This document shows positions 19,901 through 29,997 of a stretch of DNA of 64,000 nucleotides, one piece after another (position 1 is the stretch's first letter; each line of letters starts with the position of its first letter). The notes below the pieces were generated by a model, which did not search any database, was not told the DNA's origin, and worked only from the letters and a program-made list of their open reading frames with translations. Position numbers and translations under genes: made by a program. The stretch spans positions 1-64,000 of the forward strand of contig CALMZQ010000219.1 in assembly GCA_937870915.1 (NCBI GenBank), in the 5' to 3' direction. The DNA comes from an uncultured Ignavibacteria bacterium. Its GTDB lineage: Bacteria > Bacteroidota > Ignavibacteria > Kapaibacteriales > Kapaibacteriaceae.

Positions 19901-20425
19901 CAACAGCAATCCATCGGCGAAGGCATGAATCGTGTGGGTCAGGGTGGACAGCAGATGGACGAGAAACAAAAAGGTGAACTTGGGCGGCTTGCCGGACAAC
20001 AGGGTAGAGCACTTAAAGCACTGCAGGAGCTAGAGCAAGAGCGCAAGAAGATTGTGGGAGATAAGAAGCAGCTTGGTGACCTCAATCAGATAGCACAAGA
20101 CATGCAAGAAGTGATGTCCGACATGCAGTCCGGCACCATCACTCCTGAAACACGTCAGCGTCAAGACCGAATCCTCTCTCGTTTGCTCGATGCATCTCGT
20201 TCGATGAACGATCGTGACTACGAGAAGTCCAGAGAGTCCAACAGCGGTCAAGACGTCACACGTCGTTCCCCAGGCGCCATCGATCTACCCGAGCAGCAAC
20301 GTCAGTCCATGCGCACAATGATGCAGCAGCTTCATCAGGGCTACTCCAAGGACTACGAAAACCTCATTCGACAGTACTTCGAAGCCCTGCAACGTCAGCG
20401 TCTCTCACCGGGTGGTAAACAATGA
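16964..20425 (+). CDS. DUF4175-like inner-membrane protein with a long Gln/Lys/Glu coiled coil
   Basis: 1153-residue membrane protein of unknown function. The GTG start lies six bases after the DUF4159 stop. Three hydrophobic segments occur near residues 25-50, 55-75 and 148-170, then a beta-rich periplasmic region with repeated Ig-like stretches to about residue 520. From there to about 1010 the sequence is almost pure charged heptads rich in Q, K, E and M (for example ELQKRMDQVVQKMEEMTENL), a strong coiled-coil signature, followed by a Gly/Gln/Met-rich linker. The family pairs with DUF4159 in Bacteroidota and is thought to act in envelope structure. The 3' end overlaps the next gene by 4 bp. 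Confidence 0.8.
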   Translation: MTRQQIIARLHATARSEQAWAVVRGLGYASIVVSGVVLIFLLTEAILNGSMQVRTILWWSMVAVALGTLGYWVAPGLLRMLGLLPLESATDTSLRVGEEYADVGDMLCNVLQLTDDGAGKSDLATAAFTSVAQSVENKDFGVIIDKRRPRFAALIGLASIVGLVGITALTPGILGAAWARIVNHNVSYVPPAPFTLKISPKNTSVMRGTATRIEVTATGVAPAEITVHIREAGSDRYQPFVIRRDTGSTYHYQLPGLAQTVQFYAEAAWLEDGVRTDTGMISVIDRPLVRTLTGRVLPPSYTRMPPTDISEQQADITALTGSNVDVSIVANKELAEARIVIISTSGDSSSADTSVVKLESRGTLAKGRFTVARTGTYHIELRDRNGQVNAEPVKYGIVALSDAYPMISLLEPTQNVELDKEALVPIVASIADDYGFSRLRLYYRLTASRYAEPEKNFRSFDIPITGEGAVLDVPYMWNMAKVDITPEDAYEFYLEVADNDQFGGPKTARTATLTVRMPSLDEVFAESDKTQESAQRELKNLAKEAEEVKREAEQLQRELQKQQSQQKQEASWSEKKKAEELMQRQEELQKRMDQVVQKMEEMTENLQQNQAISPETLKKYQELQKLMKEVKSPELARMQEQLKKAMDQVSPEELQKMMKEFKFNEEEFKKNLERQLNLLKRMQAEQKTDELQKRAEELARKQDELQQRTEQSNPNNKEENKKLAEEQRRLEEDLKRLAEEAKELEKLMKEVGQDMPQEKMEQAQKDLDPQGTQEKMDQASDQMEKGEKQEASQKQQQASQNLQRFAQQMKNMKREMKRNSQKEAMRQMQKGINDLLDVSKQQEALREQMKNMDPNSSQYPQMAQKQQKLQEAMQSIANNMMQLGQKSTSVSPEMAQDLGDALQGMKDAMQSLSDRNGSKAQQSQSGAMSSMNSAASRMSESLSSMMQGEGAGQGGQGQMPGQGEGRGMSPFQRLQQLADQQQSIGEGMNRVGQGGQQMDEKQKGELGRLAGQQGRALKALQELEQERKKIVGDKKQLGDLNQIAQDMQEVMSDMQSGTITPETRQRQDRILSRLLDASRSMNDRDYEKSRESNSGQDVTRRSPGAIDLPEQQRQSMRTMMQQLHQGYSKDYENLIRQYFEALQRQRLSPGGKQ

Positions 20426-20775
20426 TCAAGTTGCTTGCACTTACAACACTGCAAGCCATCCTTGGCGTAGGCGGAATTGCCATGCTCACGCGTGCCCTAC
20501 ATGGCAAGCCCATGGGACTGCGTGAGATCACGACTGCACTCTTTACTGTTGAAGGTATGATCGGCGCTGTGATCCTCTTCGGCTCCTTCATCGTGATGAG
20601 TGTTATCCTATCCTTTGCGAAAATGAGCGTCTACATACCGCTCAATACGGCACTGACATTCCTCGTTACCATTATCCTCACCTTTGTGATTGGACAGGAA
20701 CGCGTGACCCTCACCACGGCGCTGGGCATGGTCCTCATCGTAGCCGGCGTAGCCTTGGTGAGTGCCAAGAGCTAG
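20422..20775 (+). CDS. Small four-helix membrane protein, EamA/SMR-like
   Basis: 117-residue protein with four predicted membrane helices (ALTTLQAILGVGGIAML; VEGMIGAVILFGSFIVMSVIL; YIPLNTALTFLVTIILTFVIG; TTALGMVLIVAGVALVSA). Size and the last two helices resemble half of an EamA transporter or a small multidrug resistance protein, which act as dimers. The conserved membrane Glu of SMR proteins near the N-terminus is not seen, so substrate cannot be assigned. Its ATG overlaps the preceding stop (ATGA), and a hairpin follows the stop, marking the operon end. Confidence 0.65.
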   Translation: MIKLLALTTLQAILGVGGIAMLTRALHGKPMGLREITTALFTVEGMIGAVILFGSFIVMSVILSFAKMSVYIPLNTALTFLVTIILTFVIGQERVTLTTALGMVLIVAGVALVSAKS

Positions 20776-20796
20776 TCACGCTGGTCTAGCGTGACT
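20774..20796 (+). terminator. Hairpin after the rsmG-DUF4159-DUF4175 operon
   Basis: A perfect 9-bp stem, AGTCACGCT then loop GGTCT then AGCGTGACT, begins within the stop codon of the small membrane protein gene. There is no T-tract, so whether it ends transcription on its own is uncertain, but its position suits a terminator. Confidence 0.55.
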
Positions 20797-20863
20797 TAGT
20801 TACCATTGAGCCGACGAGAACTTCATAGAATGCACGATTCCCGAAATCTGCATTGAGGTATGT

Positions 20864-22456
20864 ATGCGTTGGTTCATGACGTCACTTGTATTCCTGGTCT
20901 CCATTATGACAACGCAGGCTCAGTGGACCTTGCAGTTGACGTCACGGTCAATCATGGGGATGCCCGGTTTGCAGTCGTTTGCAGCGGCCGAGTTCTCTGG
21001 ACGCTGGATCTTCGTTGGTGGTAGGACTGACGGATTACATCAACGCCAACCACCGAGGTCGTTTCTTGCTTCAGAACGTAATGACCGAATTTGGCTAGTT
21101 GACCCCGTCAGCGGATCAGTGAAAAGTGCACCCACAAGTACGTTGCCGGTGGATCTTGCAGACCAGCTCAGTTCAACAAATGTTGAGTTTGAACATATCG
21201 GTACCAAACTCTACGTCGTTGGCGGATATGGTTACTCTCGGACAGCAGGGGATCACGCAACCTTCAATGCAATGATCATCGTCGATCTGCCAAAACTCGT
21301 TCAAGAGATCGAAAAGGGGGCGTTAACAGAAGCCCCATTCAAACGAGTTGTTGATGACCGACTTGCCGTAACTGGTGGCGGACTCGGCGTGCTTGGTGAT
21401 GAGCTCGTGCTTGCCGGGGGACAAAGATTCGACGGTCGATACAATCCCATGAATGGACCGTCTTTTACACAGAAGTATACCGATGAAGTGCGACTATACA
21501 GGATCGATACCTCGGGTCCGGTTGCTCGTATCACAGACTACCGAACGTATACCAACGCTGTTGAGCTCCATCGCCGTGACTACAACTTTGTTCCGATGGT
21601 AAATCGTGACGGGACGTATGGCTACACAATGTTTTCAGGAGTCTTCCAGATACCTGATGACAGTCCGTATCTCACGGTAGTGGATGTTGATGATTCAGGA
21701 TACATTGTTCGTAACGGTGCTCGTCAATATTTGAGTCACTACCACAGTGCCGTATTGCCAATGGTCGACTCTACGGAGGGGGCGATGCATACCGTCTTCT
21801 TCGGCGGAATGAGTCAGTATGATATCGATGGCACCGGAACCCTCACTCGTAATGACAGTGTACCGTTCAGGCGCACCATCAGCAGGATGTCGGCGTATGC
21901 AGACGGTACAACACGCGAAACAAAACTCACTGTCTCGATGCCCGACCTCCTTGGTGCAGGAGCAGAGTTCATGATCGATCCGGGTATGCCAATCACATCG
22001 CATGGAGTGGTGTTGTTGCATCGAATGACTGGTGACACGCTGAAGATAGGTTCCATCGTTGGCGGTATACGAAGCAGTGCGCCCAACATCTTCTGGGTCA
22101 ATGACGGAACACAGAGTACCACCAATGCTACGATCTATGATGTATCGTTGATCAGAACACCAACAACAATTACAGACGATGTTGTTGTACGGTCGCAAAC
22201 TGCGCTTTCAGCACGGATCGCTGGTCAGACATCAACTCACATCACCGTTGCCTTTTCGCTTGCAGACAGAACCGACATCTATGCCATCATCCACACCATC
22301 GGAGGCGAGATCCTTGCCGAATACCGTAGAGGTCCGTTCGATACCGGCAAGTATGATCTTCGGTTGGATGTTCAGAACATTGCTACTCAGCCCCTGTACA
22401 TATCGATCCATGCAGCAGGAGAAGTGGTGACGTTGCCTGTTGGTCATATACGCTAA
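20864..22456 (+). CDS. Secreted Kelch-like propeller protein
   Basis: Exported protein of 530 residues, function unknown. The signal peptide is MRWFMTSLVFLVSIMTTQAQ, and a GAGGT Shine-Dalgarno precedes the ATG by four to five bases. Repeated blocks with Gly-Gly pairs and aromatic residues (WIFVGGRTDG, LYVVGGYGYS, ELVLAGGQRFDG, HTVFFGGMSQYD) are typical of Kelch-type beta-propeller blades. The C-terminus (YAIIHTIGGEILAEY ... YISIHAAGE) vaguely resembles a T9SS-type end domain but lacks the clear consensus. It starts 88 bp after the hairpin that closes the previous operon. Confidence 0.72.
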   Translation: MRWFMTSLVFLVSIMTTQAQWTLQLTSRSIMGMPGLQSFAAAEFSGRWIFVGGRTDGLHQRQPPRSFLASERNDRIWLVDPVSGSVKSAPTSTLPVDLADQLSSTNVEFEHIGTKLYVVGGYGYSRTAGDHATFNAMIIVDLPKLVQEIEKGALTEAPFKRVVDDRLAVTGGGLGVLGDELVLAGGQRFDGRYNPMNGPSFTQKYTDEVRLYRIDTSGPVARITDYRTYTNAVELHRRDYNFVPMVNRDGTYGYTMFSGVFQIPDDSPYLTVVDVDDSGYIVRNGARQYLSHYHSAVLPMVDSTEGAMHTVFFGGMSQYDIDGTGTLTRNDSVPFRRTISRMSAYADGTTRETKLTVSMPDLLGAGAEFMIDPGMPITSHGVVLLHRMTGDTLKIGSIVGGIRSSAPNIFWVNDGTQSTTNATIYDVSLIRTPTTITDDVVVRSQTALSARIAGQTSTHITVAFSLADRTDIYAIIHTIGGEILAEYRRGPFDTGKYDLRLDVQNIATQPLYISIHAAGEVVTLPVGHIR

Positions 22457-25261
<2,805 letters not shown>

Positions 25262-25290
<29 letters not shown>

Positions 25291-25741
25291 CCGCATCCTT
25301 CATCAAGAAATACGCACCGATTCCCATTAGCAACGTAGCAGGAAAGGCAGAGCCGATGCCGAGTGGCATCACAGCAACGAAGAAGGTCATAGCACCGATG
25401 GCTGCGAATCGTTGCCATCTGCCGCCGAGCATCATACCGATGGCGATAAGGCCTTGACCGATTGCTACTGGGATGATGACTGTAAGTGTATTACTCGCGA
25501 ACCATCCGTCGATGAAGTCTACGAGGAAGGGGAATACGGCAAAATAGGCGTAGTCTGCATACACCTCCGGCGTATCGAGAGCTGTTGAGATGTTGAACCA
25601 ACAGGCCCAGCCAAAGAGAGCAGTAAAAAGGTAGCGAGAGACCTTTGGCCACCTTGCTGCGGTAAGTGCGAGGATGGCCCCTCCGGCGTTTGAAACACCA
25701 TAGGCAATCCAGAAGGTAGAGTCATCGTAGACGATCTGCAT
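25262..25741 (-). CDS. Small four-helix membrane protein of unknown function
   Basis: 159-residue protein with about four hydrophobic helices (for example GVSNAGGAILALTAARW, YLFTALFGWACWF, TLTVIIPVAIGQGLIAIGMML, AIGAMTFFVAVMPLGIGSAF). I do not recognise a family with confidence; layout resembles DoxX-like or DUF-type membrane proteins. It starts 8 bp after the stop of the CHAD gene on the same strand, so the two are likely co-transcribed. Its end overlaps the convergent tnaA by 29 bp. Confidence 0.65.
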
Positions 25742-25749
25742 GGTTCAAT

Positions 25750-26517
25750 CTACCAATCCCGGCACAATGAAGCTACCGTTGTACGTGCCGAGCGTACATC
25801 GGTTCTGATCATGTTCTTGAGATGAAGGCGAAAGGTGTGTCGCGTATCTTCGTTGACGGTTCCGTTCGGAAGGTCGCCGATCCATACCCGAGTAATGGCA
25901 TGATCATGGATCGCACCAAGAAAGGACTCAACGTCTTGCACAAGTGAGCGCCTTCGCAACTGCGCCCTGTCGAGTGATGGAGTAAGGGCCAACAGATAGG
26001 TGATATCTTTTAGATCTCTACGAATCCTATGAAGGATGTCCATATCGTCGAGGTCTCTGCTGATTTTACAAACATGTTTGTACCGACCCTTGATGTAGTG
26101 CTCCCGCGCACGCTCCATGGTGGTCTCTGTCATACTAAGAAGTACATGCTCAGCGGCCGACTGAATAGTAGCCAATGCAGCATCATCCAGTATAGTGAGT
26201 TCATGCTTGAGTGCACGAATAGACGAGGCGCGTATCGCCCGTAACCGACGTAGGATGGGCGATACATCACCCCCGATTTGCTTGGAAACAGCCGTCATGA
26301 TCGCCATCATGATTTCCGGTTCTCGAACTCGTCCACACACGTGATACAGCGGCCGTAGCGCCTCCATGGTCTCCTTCTGGCCCAATGACCTCATCACCGC
26401 CATCACCTTCTTCGTGGCTACTCGCATCTCATGAACATGTAAACTCAAAACAGAGATGCGCAGTGTCCCAACCTCCGTAAGAAGTCGCTGCCACTGCGCA
26501 TCATAAAACGTTTTCAT
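25750..26517 (-). CDS. CHAD-domain protein
   Basis: 255-residue protein of the CHAD (conserved histidine alpha-helical) family, whose domain is known to bind inorganic polyphosphate. The family-defining segment VHEMRVATKKVMAVMRSL with spaced His, Arg and Lys is near residues 28-45, and basic repeats (HYIKGRYKHV, LHRIRRDLKDI) follow. There is no CYTH domain, so it is a stand-alone CHAD protein. It is preceded by a repeat array with three hairpins and followed within 8 bp by a membrane protein gene. A role in polyphosphate handling is inferred from the family. Confidence 0.82.
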   Translation of the reverse strand: MKTFYDAQWQRLLTEVGTLRISVLSLHVHEMRVATKKVMAVMRSLGQKETMEALRPLYHVCGRVREPEIMMAIMTAVSKQIGGDVSPILRRLRAIRASSIRALKHELTILDDAALATIQSAAEHVLLSMTETTMERAREHYIKGRYKHVCKISRDLDDMDILHRIRRDLKDITYLLALTPSLDRAQLRRRSLVQDVESFLGAIHDHAITRVWIGDLPNGTVNEDTRHTFRLHLKNMIRTDVRSARTTVASLCRDW

Positions 26518-26534
26518 TTCATTCTGAATTCGCT

Positions 26535-26636
26535 ATTCGGTCGAGGCGGGGCCTCGACTATTCAATACTCGCATTCGGTCGAGGCGGGGCCTCGACTATT
26601 CAATACTCGCATTCGGTCGAGGCGGGGCCTCGACCC
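26535..26636. repeat. 38-bp tandem direct repeat (2 full copies + 1 partial), each with a GC-rich hairpin
   Basis: Copies start at 26535, 26573 and 26611; the third ends at the stop codon of the PD40-OmpA gene. Each contains the perfect 8-bp stem GTCGAGGC with loop GGG and GCCTCGAC, followed by CTATTCAATACTCGC as spacer. The array follows that gene in the direction of its transcription, so it could serve as a multi-hairpin terminator. It also looks like a REP/BIME-type repeat. No T-tract is present. Confidence 0.85.
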
Positions 26637-28096
26637 TACTCTACGACTTTCATTTCGACGCGGCGGTTTGCGGCGCGTGCTTCATCGGTTGCACCTTGCA
26701 CTGCGGGTTGACGTTTGCCGAATCCCTTTGCTTCGAGGCGGGTTGCTGGCACGCCCCCTGCAACAACATAGTCCAGAACTGACTGTGCTCTGCGGAGTGA
26801 AAGGCCGTCGTTGTATTCATCCGAGCCCTGATCGTCCGTGTGTCCATCAAACCGCAGGCGGATGTTTGGGTTCTCGCGTAGGAGTTCGATAACGCGTTCC
26901 AGCTCGGGAGTTGATTCGCTTTTGAGTTCTGACTTGTCGTAATCAAAGAACACTAAGAGTCGGTCTCCACCTTTTGTAAGTGGCGAGAGATCGATATCCT
27001 TCTTGACGGTTGTTCCCTTTGCACCTGGTGGAACTTCGTAGCGTTCAGTGTGGAAGACGTAGCCCGGGGCACTGGCCGTGATGGAATAGATCCGTCCCGG
27101 AGTGAGCGTAACGTAGTATTGACCGGATTGATCATCACTGCGAAGCGAGGCGATCTTCTTTCCTGTTGCAAGATCCGTTACGGTGATCGTGGATCCGATG
27201 GCAACCTTTGATGTTGCATCGGAAACAATACCCTCTACTAAGGTAACAGGTTCCGATGGGAACGGGTTAGGCGTAACGGTGTAGTTATCATAATCACCAT
27301 TGGACGTTGTTCTGCTGAGAAGTGCCTGATCTGAATTAGGAAGTGCAGAATAGAACATCTCATCAGCGGCTGTATTCACTGGATCGGCAAGTCTGCGGAT
27401 ATCTGTTACCGCCGAGCCCGAGATTTTAGCAACATAGATGTCAAAGCCCCCGGCACCACCTGCACGGTCGCTGGAGAAATAGATTGTCTTACCGTCCGAA
27501 GCAATCACAGGAGACATCTCACTCTTTGCTGTATTGATCCCAGCAAGGGGCTTAGCAGCACTCCACGATGATCCACCCCACGTAGCAACATAGATGTCGG
27601 TTTCACCATTGCCGCCGGGACGGTCGGAGACAAAGTAGAGCGTGCGGCCATCGGAGGTGATGGACGGATGTGCGTCGTAGAAATCGGAGTTGATTGAAGT
27701 ACCGAGATTGGTTACTTCCGTCCATTTGCCGTTGACCTTGCGTGCCGAGTACAGGTCTGTGCGCCCACGTCCGTCCACATCGTTTTCATACGAAGCAAAG
27801 ACGATGGACTGGCCGTCCGGTGTGAGTGTGCCCGAGCCGCTATGGGTTGCGTCGTTCACATCACCAAGGAGCTCCGTAGAAGCTGTCCAACCGCCGCTGG
27901 TGCGTTCCATGGTTCGCAGGCGCTGTCCATCGCCCCCTTCGTCTGAGGTAAAGATGATAACCCTGCCATGATTTGTGTAGGCCGGTGCAAAGTCGTCCTT
28001 TGACGTGTTGTTGTCGAGTGGTTCAATCCGAACGTTCTGCGCCGATGCCATTGTGCAGGCAATCAGGAGCAGGACAGGCAGAATGCGTGATACCAT
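26636..28096 (-). CDS. PD40 beta-propeller protein with carboxypeptidase-regulatory and OmpA domains (PorE-like layout)
   Basis: Exported envelope protein. I use the ATG at 28096 with AAGGAG 6 bp upstream and signal peptide MVSRILPVLLLIACTMASAQ; an upstream frame extension to 28126 looks spurious. A WD40-like/PD40 propeller (TLYFVSDRPGGNGETDIYV, TIYFSSDRAGGAGGFDIYV) is followed by a carboxypeptidase-regulatory-like beta sandwich (VSDATSKVAIGSTITV onwards) and a C-terminal OmpA domain (LLVFFDYDKSELK, FDGHTDDQGSDEYNDGLSLRRA). The order matches PorE of T9SS except that the N-terminal TPR is missing. It may link an envelope machine to peptidoglycan; the PorE role is inference. Confidence 0.85.
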   Translation of the reverse strand: MVSRILPVLLLIACTMASAQNVRIEPLDNNTSKDDFAPAYTNHGRVIIFTSDEGGDGQRLRTMERTSGGWTASTELLGDVNDATHSGSGTLTPDGQSIVFASYENDVDGRGRTDLYSARKVNGKWTEVTNLGTSINSDFYDAHPSITSDGRTLYFVSDRPGGNGETDIYVATWGGSSWSAAKPLAGINTAKSEMSPVIASDGKTIYFSSDRAGGAGGFDIYVAKISGSAVTDIRRLADPVNTAADEMFYSALPNSDQALLSRTTSNGDYDNYTVTPNPFPSEPVTLVEGIVSDATSKVAIGSTITVTDLATGKKIASLRSDDQSGQYYVTLTPGRIYSITASAPGYVFHTERYEVPPGAKGTTVKKDIDLSPLTKGGDRLLVFFDYDKSELKSESTPELERVIELLRENPNIRLRFDGHTDDQGSDEYNDGLSLRRAQSVLDYVVAGGVPATRLEAKGFGKRQPAVQGATDEARAANRRVEMKVVE

Positions 28097-28110
28097 TACG
28101 TGCTCCTTTC

Positions 28111-28995
28111 TTACAGCGAAAACCAAAGTGAGAGAGATGCCTGAAGGCTGTGTAGCGTGGGCGCAGTAGCAGTGTACGTGCGCTCGGGTGGACTCATGAT
28201 GGCATTGGACGCGTCTATGCCTGCCTCCTCTTTGCCGTATGGCGTAAACATGAATTGGTAGCCAACGCGGGGAACAAGATCAATGGTCTTCGTAAGAGGA
28301 ATTCGATATCCCAAACCAAGATCGAGTCCAACGCGGAATGATGGGTCTGCCGGATCCGTACCCGTCGATGTAAACGTTGTAGAGGAATCGGGGGTGCCGA
28401 AATTGAATCGACAGATCTCGCCATCATCCATGGTCTGAACGATCTTGGTTTCGATATCCGATGTGGCAAATTGTAGAACAGGTCCCAGGTGAACAAAGAA
28501 CCGATCAGCTACCGACCAGCGGATTAAAGGATTGATCGTCACGTAGTTGACGGTCTGTGTGTATTCTGCATTAAGATTTGCAGTGGACGCGTTAACAACA
28601 ACGCCATATTCATCAAGTATGATGCAGTCGAGCGTGGCGTCCGTCTTCGTGTTTCCAAACGACTTCATATCATACAACACTCGTGTACCGATGGCGATGG
28701 ACGGAGTCAGTTCCACCTCGGCATAGATGCCGAACAATGGTGAGATTCCTGATCCGGTTGAGAAGGCAAGAAGGGGAGACGTTTCAATTGGACCCGTGAT
28801 ATCTCGTGAGGCCATCGAATAATTGATACCGGCTTCGAGACCGAGGCGCCAGGTAAGCCCCTTACCTTTTTTTGACCTGCCGGATGACGAAGAAGCATCA
28901 CCCGGCCTTCCATTGGGCCGAAGTACGTCTTCTTGTGCCGCAATGCCGACACATCCAACAACGAACATGATCATGAACCACGAACCAGTATTCAC
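28111..28995 (-). CDS. Outer-membrane beta-barrel protein (paralogue of the 29036-29965 product)
   Basis: Predicted porin-like barrel of 294 residues. The GTG at 28995 is preferred because GGAGG lies 5 bp upstream and the resulting N-terminus is a signal peptide (WFMIMFVVGCVGIAAQ); a longer reading to 29136 would run into the upstream gene's end. The mature part starts EDVLRPNGRPGD, as in the paralogue (EDILRPSGKGRS), then alternates polar and aromatic residues as in beta strands, with shared QTMDDGEICRF and DLVPRVGYQFMFTPY. The C-terminal residue is a hydrophobic Leu (LSLWFSL), near the usual aromatic end of outer-membrane proteins. Two cysteines and the TMDDGE motif are conserved in both copies. 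Confidence 0.8.
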   Translation of the reverse strand: MNTGSWFMIMFVVGCVGIAAQEDVLRPNGRPGDASSSSGRSKKGKGLTWRLGLEAGINYSMASRDITGPIETSPLLAFSTGSGISPLFGIYAEVELTPSIAIGTRVLYDMKSFGNTKTDATLDCIILDEYGVVVNASTANLNAEYTQTVNYVTINPLIRWSVADRFFVHLGPVLQFATSDIETKIVQTMDDGEICRFNFGTPDSSTTFTSTGTDPADPSFRVGLDLGLGYRIPLTKTIDLVPRVGYQFMFTPYGKEEAGIDASNAIMSPPERTYTATAPTLHSLQASLSLWFSL

Positions 28996-29035
28996 GGATC
29001 CCTCCAAGACATTGGTAGACAAGAGAAGGCGCAAT

Positions 29036-29965
29036 CTACAACACAAACCAAAGAGAGAGAGTGGCTTGAAGGCTTTGTAATACACCAGGTGATATAGTGT
29101 ACGTAACAAGTCCGGCACTATACTGGCTGGAATCATCGAGACCCGTGCCGGTATTGGTGTAAGGGGTGAACATCCACTGATAACCTATGCGTGGAACCAG
29201 ATCCAGCCACGAGGTCAAAGGGATCTGATAACCCAGAGCAAGGTCTATTCCAAATCGAGCCGTAGGATCTACGGGGCTTGTACTCTTCTCTGTCCGTGTT
29301 TGGCTTGTGACTGTTCCATCAGTGAACCGGCAAAACTCGCCATCGTCCATCGTTTCTGTGAGGGTAGTGGAGTTGTTGCCTAAGCCTACCTGCAGAACGG
29401 GTCCGAACTGGATAAAGAGTCGGGCAAAGGGGCTCCAACGAACAACCGGTGAAACGGTGATATATGATACCGACGTTTCATATGCCGAGGAAAGTGACGC
29501 AAACGTATAGCCGATGACGTATCCGGAGAGTAGATCACGCACGGGGCAGTCTTCGATCACATCGTCTTTTTGTCCGCTGAACACCTTAGCATCATAGAGT
29601 ATTCGTAGTCCAATCGAGATCGTGCGAGTTACTTCTATCTCGGCATAGAGTCCGGCAATGGGCGATACACCACTGCCACTCTCATACACCATGTAGGGTG
29701 ATGTAGCGAGTGTCCCAGTTACGTCGTGCGATGTACTATTGTGATTGATGCCGCCTTCAAAACCTATGCGGATGACAATTGGTTTCGAGCTCGCTTTACC
29801 GCGTGGTTGAGTGGTTGCAGATGTGTCGCCTGAAGATGGGACCTTATCCGCAGACCTACCCTTTCCGCTCGGACGAAGGATATCTTCTTGGGCCAGCACA
29901 GGTGAGGCAATGGTTACGAGAGTAACAAGAATGACGATAGTTACCATAGGTACTCTAGTCACCAT
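29036..29965 (-). CDS. Outer-membrane beta-barrel protein with repeat-derived signal peptide
   Basis: Paralogue of the downstream gene; about 309 residues. The ATG at 29965 starts a signal peptide (MVTRVPMVTIVILVTLVTIAS) and has GGAG 6 bp upstream; a TTG at 30001 is a less likely start. The mature region begins EDILRPSGKG and shares ETMDDGEFCRF, LDLVPRIGYQWMFTPY and the C-terminal LSLWFVL with its neighbour. The signal-peptide code repeats GTNAC pentamers (four Val-Thr pairs), continuing the GTTAC repeat of the short gap before it. The two genes probably arose by tandem duplication. Function unknown; likely a small surface or adhesion barrel. Confidence 0.8.
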   Translation of the reverse strand: MVTRVPMVTIVILVTLVTIASPVLAQEDILRPSGKGRSADKVPSSGDTSATTQPRGKASSKPIVIRIGFEGGINHNSTSHDVTGTLATSPYMVYESGSGVSPIAGLYAEIEVTRTISIGLRILYDAKVFSGQKDDVIEDCPVRDLLSGYVIGYTFASLSSAYETSVSYITVSPVVRWSPFARLFIQFGPVLQVGLGNNSTTLTETMDDGEFCRFTDGTVTSQTRTEKSTSPVDPTARFGIDLALGYQIPLTSWLDLVPRIGYQWMFTPYTNTGTGLDDSSQYSAGLVTYTISPGVLQSLQATLSLWFVL

Positions 29966-29997
29966 GGTAACTCCGTAACTGTGTAACTGAGTAACTA
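29966..29997 (-). repeat. Stop-anchored octamer array (AGTTAC family) after the aldehyde dehydrogenase gene
   Basis: Reading on the minus strand from the stop, eight-base units TGATAGTT, ACTCAGTT, ACACAGTT, ACGGAGTT and ACC follow; the first contains the TGA stop (and TAG). The fourth unit yields the GGAG used as ribosome binding site by the next gene. Confidence 0.7.
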
